Shown here: piece after piece, positions 6,598-15,760 of the stretch
How positions within the stretch are numbered: position 1 is the stretch's first letter
Layout: each line of letters opens with the position of its first letter
Assembly (NCBI RefSeq): GCF_016862375.1
Contig: NZ_BOMV01000110.1
Coordinates: 1 to 56,121 of the forward strand
Direction of reading: 5' to 3'
Source: Paractinoplanes rishiriensis
GTDB taxonomy: Bacteria > Actinomycetota > Actinomycetes > Mycobacteriales > Micromonosporaceae
Length of the DNA stretch: 56,121 nt
Position numbers and translations under genes: made by a program
The notes under the pieces: generated by a model
Database searches by the model: none
The model's input: only the letters and a program-made list of their open reading frames with translations
What the model was told of the DNA's origin: nothing

Positions 6598-9500
6598 GTG
6601 ACCATGCTTCGCCCCAGTCGTCGACTGCTCGCCGGTTCGCTCGTTGCGGTCCTGTGCGTGACAGCGGTGGGCACACAGCCGGCCCGCGCCGACGGCCCGT
6701 CCAAGGAGACCTTGGCGAAGCCCCGCAGTGTCCCGCCCGGCAAGCCTCGAACCATCCCGAAGCGCAAGCCAGACCCGGCTGCGGCCGCGGCGCTCACGTC
6801 GGAACGGCCGGTGGCCTGGCCGGCGGCGTCATCTCGCACGGTGCCGATCGGTGCCGCCCATGCGGCGGTGGCCGGAACGCCGGTCACGCTCGGCGCGCCG
6901 GCTCAGCGAGCAGCGGTGCCGTCGTCGGTTCGGGTCGACGTGTTCGACCGGGTCGCCGCTGTGAAGGCAAACCATGAGTTGCTGCTGAAGGTTGGCCGGG
7001 CCGACGGTGAGGGCACTACCGGCAGGGTTGAGGTCTCGGTCGATTACGGCCCGTTCCGCCACGCGTATGGTGCGGACTGGGCGAACCGGTTGCGGCTGGT
7101 GGAGCTGCCGGCATGCGCACCCGCGTGTGAACCGGTGGTGCTGCCGACTGCGAATGACATCGCCTCCTCGACGGTGACAGCCGTCGTCGAGGTCTCCACT
7201 ACCGCCACGATGCTGGCCCTGAGCGCGGGGCCGTCCGGCCCGGCGGGCGACTTCACCGCCACGCCGCTTGAGGCATCGTCGACCTGGTCGGCAGGGGGAC
7301 AGTCGGGTGACTTCGGGTGGTCCTACCCCATGCGGGTGCCACCGGCCAGTGCCGGACCGCACCCCGACGTGGCGCTGAGCTATTCGTCGCAGTCGGTTGA
7401 CGGGCAGATGGCGGCCTCGAACAACCAACCCGGCTGGATCGGAGAGGGGTTCTCGTACGAGCCCGGCTCCATCTCCCGCAGCTACAAGTCCTGTTCCGAC
7501 GACATGGGCGGAACCGCGACCAACTCGACGAAGACGGGCGACCTCTGCTGGGGTTCATATAACGCGGTGCTGTCGTTGTCCGGCCACTCGAGCGAGATCA
7601 TCCGGGACGACGCCGAGGGCCGCTACGTGCTCAAGGACGACGACGGGTCCAAGGTCGAACTGGGCGCCGGCGCGACCAACGGGGACGGCGACGGCGAGTA
7701 CTGGGTGGTCACGACCGGCGACGGCACGAAGTACTACTTCGGGCTGAACCGCATCGACGGCTGGGCCGTCACCAACCCGACGACGAATTCCGCCTTCACC
7801 GTCCCGGTGTTCGGCAACAACCCGAACGAGCCGTGTTACCACGCCAGCTTCGCCTCGGCCTCCTGCCAGCAGGCGTGGCGGTGGAACCTCGACTACGTGG
7901 TCGACACCCACGGCAACACCATGTCGCTGTGGTACGCGCAGGAGACCAACAACTACGCGAAGAACCTGACCACCACGTCGGTCGCGACCTACACCCGCGG
8001 CGGCTACTTGACGCGCATCGACTACGGCACCGACCGGCGCACGGCAGGCAAGGACAGCGGTCTGACCGCACAGGCCCCGTACAAGGTCGACTTCGCGGTC
8101 GCCGATCGGTGCATCACCGCCGGATCGACCTGCACGCCGGGCAACCCGGGCAACTGGCCGGACGTGCCGTGGGACCAGTCCTGCACCTCCACGACCTCGT
8201 GTACGCAGTACTCGCCGACCTTCTTCAGTCAGAAACGCCTGAACACCGTGCTGACCTCGGTGTGGAACACGGCCAACGCCGGCTACGACGAGGTCGAGAA
8301 GTGGACGATGCACCAGACGTACCCGGACCCCGGTGACAGCACCCGGGCCGGCCTGTGGCTCGCCTCGATCTCGCATACTGGCCTCTACGGCAGCACCAAT
8401 ACGGTTCCGGACATCAAGTTTACCGGCGTCCAGATGGCCAACCGGGTCGACACGAGCACCGACGGCGCCCCGAAGATGAATTGGTGGCGGGTCTCGGACA
8501 TCCTGACCGAGACCGGCGAGCAGATCGGTATCACGTACTCCACGGCGCAGTGTGTCGCCGGCGCTACGCCGAGGGAGGACGCCAACACCTCACGCTGCTA
8601 CCCGGCGTACTGGGCGCGCGGCACCGACACCAACCCGAGGATCGACTGGTTCCACAGGTACGTCGTGACGGCTGTCTCCGAGAACGACCGGACCGGCGGT
8701 CAGAACCGCATCTACACCACGTACAGCTACGGCACGCCGGCCTGGCACTACGACGAGGATCCGGGCCTGGTCCCGGCATCGCGCAAGACCTGGGCACAGT
8801 GGCGCGGCTACGACACGGTCATTACCACGGTCGGTGACACCGGCGACCCGAAGACCAGTACCAAGACCCTCTACTTTCAGGGTATGAACGGTGACCGGAC
8901 CTCGTCCGGCACCCGCAGCGTGCAGATCACGGACTCCACCGGTGCCAAGGTTGCCGACGACGACGTGTTCGCTGGCATGGTGCGCGAGGCGATCACCTTC
9001 AACGGGCCGGGCGGCGCCGAGGTCTCCGGCGAGATCAACGACCCGTGGAAGTCCGCCGCGACCGCCAGCAGGAAGATCAACAACGTCACCACCTCCGCGC
9101 ACCACACCGGCACGTCGGCCACCCGCCACCGCGTGACCCTCGACGGAGGCCGCGGGAAGCAGACCACCGAGACCACGACGACCTTCGACCCGTACGGCAT
9201 GCCCACACATGTCTGGGCCAAGGGCGACACCACCGACGGCTCGGACGACACCTGCGCGATCACCACCTACAACCGCAACACCACGGCGAACATCCTCAGC
9301 ACGGTGGGACGGGTGCAGACGTATGCCAAGACGTGCGGGAGTAACCCGGCAAACGCAGACGACGTCATCTCGGACATCAGGACCAGCTTCGACAGGTCCG
9401 ATTACGGCACCGCGCCCACCAAGGGCGACGTGACCAAGGTGGAGCAGGCCAAGGACTGGAGCACCTCGAGTATCGGCTGGCTGACCACATCGCAGAGCGT

Positions 9501-12500
9501 CTACGACCCCGCAGGGCGCATCACCGACGCCACCGACGTGCGAGGCAACCACACCCTGACCCAATACACGCCGGCGACCGGGCCGGTGACCTCGGTCAAG
9601 ACCACCCAGAACCCGCTCGGCTGGTCCACCACCAAGGAGATCGCCCCGGGTTACGGGCTGGCCACCGGGTCGGTGGACGTCAACGGCAAGCGCACTGACA
9701 CCACCTACGACGGGATCGGGCGGATGACCGCCGCATGGACCACGCGGTCCAAGGCCGCCGGGGCCAGCGCCAACGCGACATTCAGCTACCAGATCAGCCA
9801 GAACGACGGCGCGCCGACGGTGGTGACCACGAACACCCTGAACTCGCGGGTCACGTACGAACCGTCGTACGCGTTCTACGACGGGCTGCTGCGGCTCGTC
9901 CAGACGCAGGAACGCTCGACCGCCGGCGGGCGGCTGACCGCCGACACCTTCTACAACTCGCTGGGCCAGGTCAGCAAGGCGAACGGGCCACATTACGACG
10001 CCGGCCAGCCGAGCGCCACTGTGTTCCCGCCGCCGATCGACCAGAACATCCCGTCGCAGACGGTCACCACGTATGACGGCGCCGGCCGGACGATTCGCTC
10101 GGCGTTCCTCTCGCGCGGCATCACGCAGTGGCACACCACCACCGTTCACGGCGGTGACCGGATCGACGTCATCCCCGCCGCGGATGCTGCCCCGCCCGGC
10201 GCCGGCACCCCGACGTCCACCCACTACGACGCGCTCGGGCGGATCATCGAGTTCCGGGAACACCCCGGTACCTCGACCGTCGGCAGCGGCTACAACGCCA
10301 CCACCTACGCCTACAACGCCAAGGGCCAGAACACCGGCGTCAAGGACGGCGCCGGCAACCAGTGGAGCTTCCGCTACGACCTGCTCGGCCGTCCCACCGG
10401 CCGGACCGACCCGGATTCCGGCACCACCACGACCACCTACAACGACTTCGGAGACGTGACGAGCACGACCGACGCGTCGAACCAGACCATCTCACACGAC
10501 TACACGCTCCCCGCCGGATACGCCGACCCGCTCGGGCGCAAAACATCCACCTGGCACGGCGCCGCCAACACCGGCACCAAGCTGGCCACCTGGGTCTACG
10601 ACACCAAGGCCAAGGGCTACCTGACCTCTTCGAGCCGATGGGTCGGCTCACGCGAGTACAAGACCACCATCAACGGCTACAACTGGCTCTACCAGCCGGC
10701 GAGCACCACCACGAGCATCCCCGGTGAGGAAGGCGCCCTTGCCGGCAACTACACCTTCGCCGCCGCCTACAACCTCGACGGCACCCTGAACAGCCAAAGC
10801 ATCCCGGCGACGGGCGACCTCACCGCCGAAACACTCAACTACACCTACGACTCGCCAACCGGCAGCCCATACAGTCTCAGCACCAACTACGGGTACGCCA
10901 CCAAGCAGATCGTCCTGTCCACCCAGTACGACCAGTACAACCAGCCGGCCCTGACCACCTTTGCCGACAACGACACCGCCCCGTGGGTGCAGCAGAAGCT
11001 CGTCTTCGACGACGCCACCCACCGGCTCACCCAGACGAAGACCCTGAAGTCGACCGCGCCGTCGGTCGTTGGTGACATCTCCTACAGCTACGACGCCGCC
11101 GGTAACGTCCGCAAGGCGGCCGACACCCCTGCCGGGGGTACCGCCCACACCCAGTGCTTCGGCTATGACGGCATGCAGCGGCTCAGCCAGGCGTGGACCC
11201 CTGCTGGGGGAGACTGCGCGACGGCGCAGTCCGTCGCCGCGCTGGGCGGTGCAGCGCCGTACTGGAAATCCTGGACCTTCGACGGCAACGGCGTGGCCGC
11301 TTCTACCGGCAACCGGCGGACCGAGACCACGCACACGGCCACCGGCGACCGGACCGTAACGTCCCACTACGCCGCGACCGATCACGCGCATGCGGTCAGC
11401 CGCACCACCACAACCGTCGGCGGCGTCCAGACCGGCTCCGCAAACTACCTCTACGACGCGACCGGAAACACCACGAGCCGGCCCGGCACCAGCGCCCAGC
11501 AGACCCTGAGCTGGGACGCGGAAAACCACCTCGCTTCGGTCACCGAGGGCGGCGACACCTCGTCGTACGTCTACGACGCCGACGGCAGCCGCCTCATCGC
11601 CCGCGATCCCACCGGAACCACCCTCTACGTCGGCAACACGCAGATCCGCCTGTCCACCAGCGGCGTCAAGACCGCCCAGCGCTACTACACCTACAACGGG
11701 CAGACCGTCGCTCAGCGCACCGCCGCCAGCCTGCAGTTCCTCTCCGGTGACCGGCACGGCACCAGCACCATCGCGATTGCCAACACCCCCACCCAGACGG
11801 TCACCAAGCGCTACCAGGACCCGTACGGCAACAGCATCGGCCCGAATGTCGCCTGGACCGGCACCAAGACGTTCGTCGGCGGCGACCAGGACCCGACCAA
11901 CCTGATCCACCTGGGCGCCCGCGAATACGACCCGACCATGGGCCGGTTCATCTCCGTCGACCCGGTGCAGGACCTGGCCGTCCCGCAGCAGTGGAACGGT
12001 TACGCCTACGCCAACAACAACCCGACCACCCTTTCCGACCCAAGCGGCCTGTATCCCATCGATCCCGACCTGGACGATCAGTTCGGCCGTGAACTACCGA
12101 AGACCGGCAAATACAAGCACCGCACCCCGGGCGGCGGAAAACCGGCCAAGAAGAAGAACACCCGAGGCGACCTGAACATCGTCCACGAGATGGGCGTCAA
12201 CCACACGAGAACGTCCTATATCTGCATCACCGACATCGTTTGCCTGGACCACTACGAGGTCACCAACTTCACCAGGTACATCAGCAACTACTACGCCCAG
12301 ATCGCCTCACTTACCAGAGGAAACGGCGGCCAGGCACTGGCCGATCACCAGTACCTGACGGCAGTCGTGCAAGCGTGCGCCGAAGGCGTATACCTCGAGG
12401 CCAACTGCGGCGGCCAGGCATACCGAAAGCTGACCGACGTAGCCAACACCGCCAACATCCAGGCACGCGAGGAAGCCAAAGGCATACCCGCCTGGCAGCA

Positions 12501-13353
12501 AGCCATCACGGCGGTGGCCGTCGTCGCCGAAGCAGCGGGCGGCATGTCCGCCTGCAAACTCAGCGCAATCTGGGCCGGCGGCAGCCGCAAGAGCTTCTCC
12601 GCCGACACCCCCGTCCTGATGGCAGACGGAACGCTGAAGCAGTTCAAAGATGTGAAGGTCGGCGACGACGTCCTGGCCACTGACCCGGATACCGGCGAAG
12701 AGGGCCCGCGAAAGGTGGAAGCGGTCTGGATCCACTCCGACGACCTCTACACACTGAACATCGACGGCCAGCCGCTGATCACGACCGAAGACCACCCCTT
12801 CTGGAACTTCACCGACGGACGCTGGGAACGCGCCGACGAACTCCAGAACGGCGACCTGCTACGCACGGCGACCGGCGCCCAGGCCCGAGTCGACGGCTTC
12901 CTCGACAAGACCCACCGGGTAGCCCCGGCCTACAACCTAACCGTCGACGACCTGCACACGTACTATGTGATGGCTGGCACCACGCCGGTACTCGTTCACA
13001 ACACGAATGGGTGCGGAACTGCGGCTGCTGGTTGGGCGAACAAGGCTGACTTCGCTGACAACAAAACCCTCAGTAAAAAGTACGATGCGCACGCTGCGGA
13101 CTTCGGTATTACTGGAAATAGGAACAAGGCCAATCTTGCTGCGTTTGAAGGGGCAATGCGCGCGCACATGACTGCGCCCGGCACGCAGATCTACAGGTTC
13201 AATTATCGAGGGCAAGGCCAGGCGGTAGGGTTTATTGATACTTCAACCAAAAATATGGTCATGTTGAATGCAGGAACCGGAAAGTTCTGGACCGCATATA
13301 GACTTGGTGACAACCAGTTCTCCGGCATTGTCAACAAGGGCTACCTCTGGTAG
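6598..13353 (+). CDS. Secreted RHS/YD-repeat polymorphic toxin with Hint domain and colicin-D-like tRNase tip
   Basis: A 2251-residue contact- or secretion-delivered toxin. GTG at 6598 sits five bases after GGAGG; ATG at 6604 is the alternative. Residues 1-30 form a signal peptide ending in TQPARA. The long middle contains many YD repeats (for example YDGIGRMTAAW, YDLLGRPTGRTD and YDADGSRLIARD). The RHS core lies near 1771-1825 (GAREYDPTMGRFISVDP, then NPTTLSDPSGLYP). A Hint-type autoprocessing domain lies near 1996-2137, from SFSADTPVLMADGT to HTYYVMAGTTPVLVHN, with Ser where most Hint domains have Cys. The last 113 residues resemble the colicin D nuclease: KKYDAHAADFGI, NRNKANLAAFEGAMRAHM, and GKFWTAYRLGDNQF. 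Colicin D cuts arginine tRNAs in the anticodon loop. The tip is visibly lower in GC, a sign of tip exchange. The immunity gene follows after 13 bases. Confidence 0.88.
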   Translation: MTMLRPSRRLLAGSLVAVLCVTAVGTQPARADGPSKETLAKPRSVPPGKPRTIPKRKPDPAAAAALTSERPVAWPAASSRTVPIGAAHAAVAGTPVTLGAPAQRAAVPSSVRVDVFDRVAAVKANHELLLKVGRADGEGTTGRVEVSVDYGPFRHAYGADWANRLRLVELPACAPACEPVVLPTANDIASSTVTAVVEVSTTATMLALSAGPSGPAGDFTATPLEASSTWSAGGQSGDFGWSYPMRVPPASAGPHPDVALSYSSQSVDGQMAASNNQPGWIGEGFSYEPGSISRSYKSCSDDMGGTATNSTKTGDLCWGSYNAVLSLSGHSSEIIRDDAEGRYVLKDDDGSKVELGAGATNGDGDGEYWVVTTGDGTKYYFGLNRIDGWAVTNPTTNSAFTVPVFGNNPNEPCYHASFASASCQQAWRWNLDYVVDTHGNTMSLWYAQETNNYAKNLTTTSVATYTRGGYLTRIDYGTDRRTAGKDSGLTAQAPYKVDFAVADRCITAGSTCTPGNPGNWPDVPWDQSCTSTTSCTQYSPTFFSQKRLNTVLTSVWNTANAGYDEVEKWTMHQTYPDPGDSTRAGLWLASISHTGLYGSTNTVPDIKFTGVQMANRVDTSTDGAPKMNWWRVSDILTETGEQIGITYSTAQCVAGATPREDANTSRCYPAYWARGTDTNPRIDWFHRYVVTAVSENDRTGGQNRIYTTYSYGTPAWHYDEDPGLVPASRKTWAQWRGYDTVITTVGDTGDPKTSTKTLYFQGMNGDRTSSGTRSVQITDSTGAKVADDDVFAGMVREAITFNGPGGAEVSGEINDPWKSAATASRKINNVTTSAHHTGTSATRHRVTLDGGRGKQTTETTTTFDPYGMPTHVWAKGDTTDGSDDTCAITTYNRNTTANILSTVGRVQTYAKTCGSNPANADDVISDIRTSFDRSDYGTAPTKGDVTKVEQAKDWSTSSIGWLTTSQSVYDPAGRITDATDVRGNHTLTQYTPATGPVTSVKTTQNPLGWSTTKEIAPGYGLATGSVDVNGKRTDTTYDGIGRMTAAWTTRSKAAGASANATFSYQISQNDGAPTVVTTNTLNSRVTYEPSYAFYDGLLRLVQTQERSTAGGRLTADTFYNSLGQVSKANGPHYDAGQPSATVFPPPIDQNIPSQTVTTYDGAGRTIRSAFLSRGITQWHTTTVHGGDRIDVIPAADAAPPGAGTPTSTHYDALGRIIEFREHPGTSTVGSGYNATTYAYNAKGQNTGVKDGAGNQWSFRYDLLGRPTGRTDPDSGTTTTTYNDFGDVTSTTDASNQTISHDYTLPAGYADPLGRKTSTWHGAANTGTKLATWVYDTKAKGYLTSSSRWVGSREYKTTINGYNWLYQPASTTTSIPGEEGALAGNYTFAAAYNLDGTLNSQSIPATGDLTAETLNYTYDSPTGSPYSLSTNYGYATKQIVLSTQYDQYNQPALTTFADNDTAPWVQQKLVFDDATHRLTQTKTLKSTAPSVVGDISYSYDAAGNVRKAADTPAGGTAHTQCFGYDGMQRLSQAWTPAGGDCATAQSVAALGGAAPYWKSWTFDGNGVAASTGNRRTETTHTATGDRTVTSHYAATDHAHAVSRTTTTVGGVQTGSANYLYDATGNTTSRPGTSAQQTLSWDAENHLASVTEGGDTSSYVYDADGSRLIARDPTGTTLYVGNTQIRLSTSGVKTAQRYYTYNGQTVAQRTAASLQFLSGDRHGTSTIAIANTPTQTVTKRYQDPYGNSIGPNVAWTGTKTFVGGDQDPTNLIHLGAREYDPTMGRFISVDPVQDLAVPQQWNGYAYANNNPTTLSDPSGLYPIDPDLDDQFGRELPKTGKYKHRTPGGGKPAKKKNTRGDLNIVHEMGVNHTRTSYICITDIVCLDHYEVTNFTRYISNYYAQIASLTRGNGGQALADHQYLTAVVQACAEGVYLEANCGGQAYRKLTDVANTANIQAREEAKGIPAWQQAITAVAVVAEAAGGMSACKLSAIWAGGSRKSFSADTPVLMADGTLKQFKDVKVGDDVLATDPDTGEEGPRKVEAVWIHSDDLYTLNIDGQPLITTEDHPFWNFTDGRWERADELQNGDLLRTATGAQARVDGFLDKTHRVAPAYNLTVDDLHTYYVMAGTTPVLVHNTNGCGTAAAGWANKADFADNKTLSKKYDAHAADFGITGNRNKANLAAFEGAMRAHMTAPGTQIYRFNYRGQGQAVGFIDTSTKNMVMLNAGTGKFWTAYRLGDNQFSGIVNKGYLW

Positions 13354-13366
13354 CCGGGAGGAATTG

Positions 13367-13708
13367 ATGAACACGCAGAAGCCGCAGGATCGTGCCTGGT
13401 CAGCTCCGTCCGAGGTGACGCCGGGCACGGGTGTGGCGTGGCAGCTTCGATTCATGAACGATCTGACCAACGGGCAGATGTCAGGCCCAGAGTTTGCCAG
13501 AGCGTGGCTGTCTGCCCGGCGCCGGGTATTGGACGGTAACGAGCGAGTTCGGGAGAACTTCGAACGCATCCTCTATGACGTTTTCTATTTGCTGGACGAT
13601 TATGTTATTGACCCCGCGCTTCGCGGCCCCGACGACATCACAGATGAGCAATTGGTCGACCGGGTGCGCGACTGTCTCGAACGCCTGAGGGGGTTGGAGC
13701 GCAAATAG
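13367..13708 (+). CDS. Colicin-D-type immunity protein
   Basis: A 113-residue cytoplasmic helical acidic protein, placed 13 bases after the toxin stop with a GGGAGG ribosome site, so translationally coupled to it. Its layout fits the colicin D immunity family: an N-terminal helix with FMNDLTNGQMSGPEFARAWL near 30-49, a central ILYDVFYLLDDYVIDPALRG near 68-87, then ITDEQLVDRVRDCLERLRGL. In colicin D the immunity protein masks the nuclease's tRNA site, and the same role is inferred here. Its GC content is lower than that of the chromosome genes around it, like the toxin tip, which fits joint transfer of tip and immunity gene. The family assignment is from remembered motifs and was not checked by search. 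Confidence 0.8.
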   Translation: MNTQKPQDRAWSAPSEVTPGTGVAWQLRFMNDLTNGQMSGPEFARAWLSARRRVLDGNERVRENFERILYDVFYLLDDYVIDPALRGPDDITDEQLVDRVRDCLERLRGLERK

Positions 13709-13989
13709 TCGCATGATTAACGTCTGCCTTAAGCTCTATAACAGAGTGTCCGCCACTGTCGCGCGCATTGATGCCACTCCGTTGTGTGCTGGTGGTCTTG
13801 CTTGTGTGTCAAGCCCGGGTTGGCGCTGTGATCGATTTCGAGCCGAATCGGTTCAAGCGCGGCGGGCCGCTGACCGTCGTCTATGATGACGTTCAGAAAT
13901 TCACCATGCAGGTGGATGAAATGAATTCCACCACGCGCGTGCGCGCGGCCCGGCGGATGCCGGGCCGCTTCGTTGAACCTGTCCAGCTC
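13709..13989. other. Intergenic region after the toxin locus
   Basis: These 281 bases hold no supported gene. On the plus strand one frame reads RFKRGGPLTVVYDDVQKFTM around 13850-13905, which looks protein-like and may be a scrap of an older toxin-locus gene, but it has no convincing start and runs on into the antisense of kdgK. Base composition is lower in GC than the kinase gene, like the immunity gene. The region ends with a hairpin at 13945-13968. Confidence 0.4.
13945..13968 (-). terminator. Hairpin behind the KDG kinase gene
   Basis: GCGGCCCGGC and GCCGGGCCGC form a perfect 10-base stem around the loop GGAT, 22 bases beyond the kinase stop on the minus strand. No T-run follows, which is common for actinobacterial terminators. 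It could also stop transcription coming from the toxin locus. Confidence 0.6.
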
Positions 13990-15096
13990 TTACCGCTGAA
14001 CCCGGGCGCTGCTGCCCTTCACCAGGGCCTCGACCTCCTTGAGGCTGGCCATCGAGGTGTCGCCGGGGGTGGTCATCGCCAGCGCGCCGTGGGCCGCGCC
14101 GTACTCGACGGCCAGGGCCAGGTCGCCGTCGCGTTCCAGCAGGCCGAAGATCAGGCCGGAGGCGAAGCTGTCGCCGCCGCCTACCCGGTCGAGGATCTCC
14201 AGGGCGGGGCGGTGGGTTGCCTCGGCGAAGGAGCCGCCGGCCCAGGCCACGGCGCCCCAGTCGTTCACGGTGGCGCTGCGGACGCCGCGCAGGGTGGTGG
14301 CGACGACCTTGAAGTTCGGGTAGTCCTGGACTGCTGCCTCGATCATCGACTTGAACTTGCCGGCATCCAGGGAGCCGCCACCGTGGATGTCGGTGTCCGG
14401 CACCTCGAAGCCCAGGCAGGCGGTGAAGTCCTCCTCGTTGCCGATCATCACGTCGACTAGGCCAGCGAGGCGGCGGTTGACCTCGCGGGCGCGGTCCTGG
14501 CCGCCGACCGCCTTCCACAGGCTGGGCCGGTAGTTCAGGTCGTAGGACACGATCGTGCCGTGCCGGCGGGCGGCGGTCATCGCGGCCTCGACGGTCTGCG
14601 CGGCCGTCTCGGACAGCGCCGCGTAGATGCCGCCGGTGTGCAGCCACCGGGCGCCCAGCGTGCCGAACAGGTGGTCCCAGTCGACGTCGTCGGGCTTGAG
14701 CTGGCTGGCCGCGGAGTGGCCGCGGTCGGAGGTGCCGACGGCGCCGCGCGCGCCGAAGCCGCGTTCGGTGAAGTTGAGCCCGTTGCGGACGCTGCGGCCG
14801 ATGCCGTCGTACGGCATCCAGGTTATGAAGCTCGTGTCGACGCCGCCCTGCAGGACGAAGTCCTCCAGGAGGCGGCCCACCTCGTTGTCCGCGAACGCGG
14901 TGACGACCGCGGTCCGCAGCCCGAAGCAGCGCCGCAGGCCGCGGGCCACGTTGTACTCGCCGCCGCCCTCCCAGGCGCGGAACGATCGCGCGGTGCGGAC
15001 CCGGCCCTCGCCGGGGTCGAGGCGCAGCATGATCTCGCCGAGCGAGACCAGGTCGTAGCGGCACTCGTCCTTCGGCCTCGGCGTGACCGCGCTCAT
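13990..15096 (-). CDS. kdgK: 2-keto-3-deoxygluconate kinase (PfkB family)
   Basis: A 368-residue sugar kinase that should phosphorylate 2-keto-3-deoxygluconate to KDPG, the fifth step of hexuronate catabolism. PfkB marks are visible: the glycine-rich substrate loop WEGGGEYNVARGL near 44-56 and the C-terminal signature DRVGGGDSFASGLIFG near 303-318. The catalytic Asp is residue 309; GGGD replaces the more frequent GAGD. SYDLNYRPSLW near 195-205 is typical of KDG kinases. The ATG at 15096 overlaps the stop of the aldolase gene (ATGA), so the two are translationally coupled. Assignment to KDG rather than another 2-keto sugar rests mainly on the aldolase neighbour. Confidence 0.88.
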   Translation of the reverse strand: MSAVTPRPKDECRYDLVSLGEIMLRLDPGEGRVRTARSFRAWEGGGEYNVARGLRRCFGLRTAVVTAFADNEVGRLLEDFVLQGGVDTSFITWMPYDGIGRSVRNGLNFTERGFGARGAVGTSDRGHSAASQLKPDDVDWDHLFGTLGARWLHTGGIYAALSETAAQTVEAAMTAARRHGTIVSYDLNYRPSLWKAVGGQDRAREVNRRLAGLVDVMIGNEEDFTACLGFEVPDTDIHGGGSLDAGKFKSMIEAAVQDYPNFKVVATTLRGVRSATVNDWGAVAWAGGSFAEATHRPALEILDRVGGGDSFASGLIFGLLERDGDLALAVEYGAAHGALAMTTPGDTSMASLKEVEALVKGSSARVQR

Positions 15097-15734
15097 GCGG
15101 CACCGCCCGAGGCCGCCGCGACCGCCTGCTCGGCCCGGGTGGTGATCTCGACCCAGCGTTCGCCCGCAATCAGGTCCGCCGGCGCGACCGCGGTCGCGCC
15201 GACCGCGAGGACGGCCGGCAGCGCGAGGTATTCCGGGATGAGGGCCGTGGTGACGCCGCCGGTGGGGATGAACCGCACCCCGCGGAACGGGGCCGACAGT
15301 GCCTTGATCATCGCGGCGCCGCCGAGCTGCTGCGCCGGGAAGAACTTGACGACGTCGAGGCCCGCGTCGACGGCCATCTGGATCTCGGTCGCGGTGGCAG
15401 CGCCCGGGAAGACCGGCACACCGGCCTCCTGGCAGGCCCGGACGACGGTGGGGGCGAAGCCGGGGGTCACCACGAACCGGGCGCCGGCCTCGATCGACCG
15501 CTCGGCCTGCTCGGCGGTCAGCACCGTGCCGGCGCCGACGATGACATCGTCGCGGCCGGCCAGGGTGCGGATCGCGTCGATGCCCGCGGCGGTGCGCAGG
15601 GTGACCTCGGCGGCGCGCAGGCCGCCCTTCACCAGGGCGTCACCGAGCGCGTTGGCGTGGCTCGCGTCCTCGATCACCAGAACCGGCAGTACCTTGCCTA
15701 TATCAGCGTGTTCACTCTTCTGAACGTCAGTCAT
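15093..15734 (-). CDS. eda: KDPG aldolase (2-keto-3-deoxy-6-phosphogluconate aldolase)
   Basis: A 213-residue class I aldolase that splits KDPG into pyruvate and glyceraldehyde 3-phosphate. The Schiff-base lysine is K130 in VVKFFPAQQLGG; the proton-shuttling Glu lies in AEVTLRT, near residue 40. VGAGTVLTAEQ and FIPTGGV phosphate-loop motifs are present. ATG at 15734 was chosen; an in-frame extension to 15785 would run through the divergent promoter. Length is normal for the family. It is the first gene of a two-gene operon with kdgK and diverges from the IclR gene with only 29 bases between the start codons. Confidence 0.9.
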   Translation of the reverse strand: MTDVQKSEHADIGKVLPVLVIEDASHANALGDALVKGGLRAAEVTLRTAAGIDAIRTLAGRDDVIVGAGTVLTAEQAERSIEAGARFVVTPGFAPTVVRACQEAGVPVFPGAATATEIQMAVDAGLDVVKFFPAQQLGGAAMIKALSAPFRGVRFIPTGGVTTALIPEYLALPAVLAVGATAVAPADLIAGERWVEITTRAEQAVAAASGGAA

Positions 15735-15760
15735 GTATGTGACCCTACTGTGGCTCGGGT

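Noticed and set aside
8590..10263. 557-codon minus-strand open frame inside the RHS gene
   Set aside because: GC-driven antisense shadow: Val/Gly/Arg-rich, no domain, and the plus strand encodes YD repeats throughout.
9000..11900. Repeated short DNA similarities inside the RHS gene
   Set aside because: They reflect the YD-repeat protein architecture and shared codons, not a mobile or regulatory repeat.
13768..14460. Plus-strand frame starting after the immunity gene
   Set aside because: Most of it is antisense to kdgK. Only its first 40 codons look protein-like; reported as a possible scrap, not a gene.
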